Part shown: one piece after another, positions 5,223 to 5,514 of the stretch
Layout: every line of letters starts with the position of its first letter
How positions within the stretch are numbered: the first letter of the stretch is position 1
DNA from: an uncultured Phenylobacterium sp.
Lineage (GTDB): Bacteria > Pseudomonadota > Alphaproteobacteria > Caulobacterales > Caulobacteraceae
Direction: 5' to 3'
Length of the DNA stretch: 5,514 nt
Assembly (NCBI GenBank): GCA_945952175.1
Contig: CAMFHW010000309.1
Span: 1-5,514, forward strand
Notes under the pieces: generated by a model
Databases searched by the model: none
What the model was told of the DNA's origin: nothing
The model's input: only the letters and a program-made list of their open reading frames with translations
Program-made: the position numbers and the translations under genes

Positions 5223-5514
5223 TCAGGCGTTTGCGGTCTTGCGCGTCCCGCCGGCCGTGCGGGCGCCGGCCTTGCGGCGGGCGGGGCCACGACCACGATC
5301 CGAAAGAGCCTGCATCACCGAGGCCCGCATGGGTCCGGAAAGCGCGCCGGAGGCGTCGAGCAGGGCCTGCACCTTCTGGGAGTCGCGGGCGATCAGGGCC
5401 TCGACGATCTCGCGGTGCTCGGCTGCGAAGTCGCGGCTGAGTTCCGAGGTGACGTCGCCATAGAGGTTGCCATAGCGCTCGGGCCGGGGGCCGATGTTGC
5501 GGAAGATGCGGATC
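5223..5514 (-). CDS. GntR-family transcriptional regulator with FCD domain, C-terminal fragment (gene runs off the right edge)
   Basis: A minus-strand frame is open from the window edge (first whole codon at 5513) to a TGA at 5225-5223, giving 96 residues. It contains IGPRPERYGNLYGD, then a helix with FAAEHREIVEALIARDSQKVQALLD (about residues 29-53). The EHREIVEALIARD pattern is the hallmark of the last helices of the FCD effector-binding domain in FadR-type GntR regulators, where the His contributes to a metal or ligand site. The winged-helix DNA-binding part lies outside the window. The C-terminal 35 or so residues are Arg/Gly/Ala/Lys-rich (RGRGPARRKAGARTAGG), a basic tail that is probably disordered. 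The gene is on the same strand and 156 bases upstream of the sugar operon, so it probably controls that operon in response to a sugar acid or similar small effector. Confidence 0.8.
   Translation of the reverse strand, partial: IRIFRNIGPRPERYGNLYGDVTSELSRDFAAEHREIVEALIARDSQKVQALLDASGALSGPMRASVMQALSDRGRGPARRKAGARTAGGTRKTANA

Noticed and set aside
5204..5463. Short plus-strand frames at the right end
   Set aside because: They are Arg/Ser/Pro-rich and antisense to the GntR C-terminus, which carries a clear FCD helix motif.

Overview
The window is GC-rich (roughly 70% by eye). Every supported gene lies on the minus strand, so transcription runs from high to low coordinates. High-GC codon use, the gene families and a Caulobacter-like candidate promoter suggest an alphaproteobacterium of the Caulobacter/Phenylobacterium or sphingomonad type. 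That is an inference from style and content. No rRNA or other taxonomic marker is present.

Layout in reading order, from the right edge to the left:
- The C-terminal 96 residues of a GntR-family regulator with an FCD-type effector domain (5223-5514, cut by the window edge).
- A 156-base AT-rich intergenic region with a possible promoter and a GC hairpin.
- A xylose isomerase-like TIM-barrel sugar isomerase/epimerase (4173-5066).
- A GPH-type (MelB-like) MFS sugar symporter (2786-4180).
- Three consecutive, divergent phytanoyl-CoA dioxygenase (PhyH) family Fe(II)/2-oxoglutarate oxygenases (1975-2784, 1140-1958 and 267-1136).
- The first 81 codons of a glycoside hydrolase family 5 enzyme (1-243, cut by the window edge).

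From the isomerase to the hydrolase, gaps are -8, 1, 16, 3 and 23 bases, so the six genes look like one operon. The regulator just upstream on the same strand is the obvious candidate controller.

The gene set reads as a catabolic module for a glycoside or modified sugar. GH5 would cleave the glycoside, the GPH transporter would import the released sugar or small glycoside, the TIM-barrel enzyme would isomerise or epimerise it, and the three oxygenases would hydroxylate or oxidatively dealkylate the sugar or the aglycone. The substrate is not determined by the sequence. The GH5 N-terminus recalls the sterylglucosidase/glucocerebrosidase-like branch, so a lipid-like or terpenoid aglycone that the oxygenases could attack is a reasonable but unproven hypothesis.

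The most unusual point is three PhyH oxygenases in tandem, all with intact metal ligands, inside a sugar-uptake operon. I saw no mobile element, CRISPR array, tRNA or rRNA.
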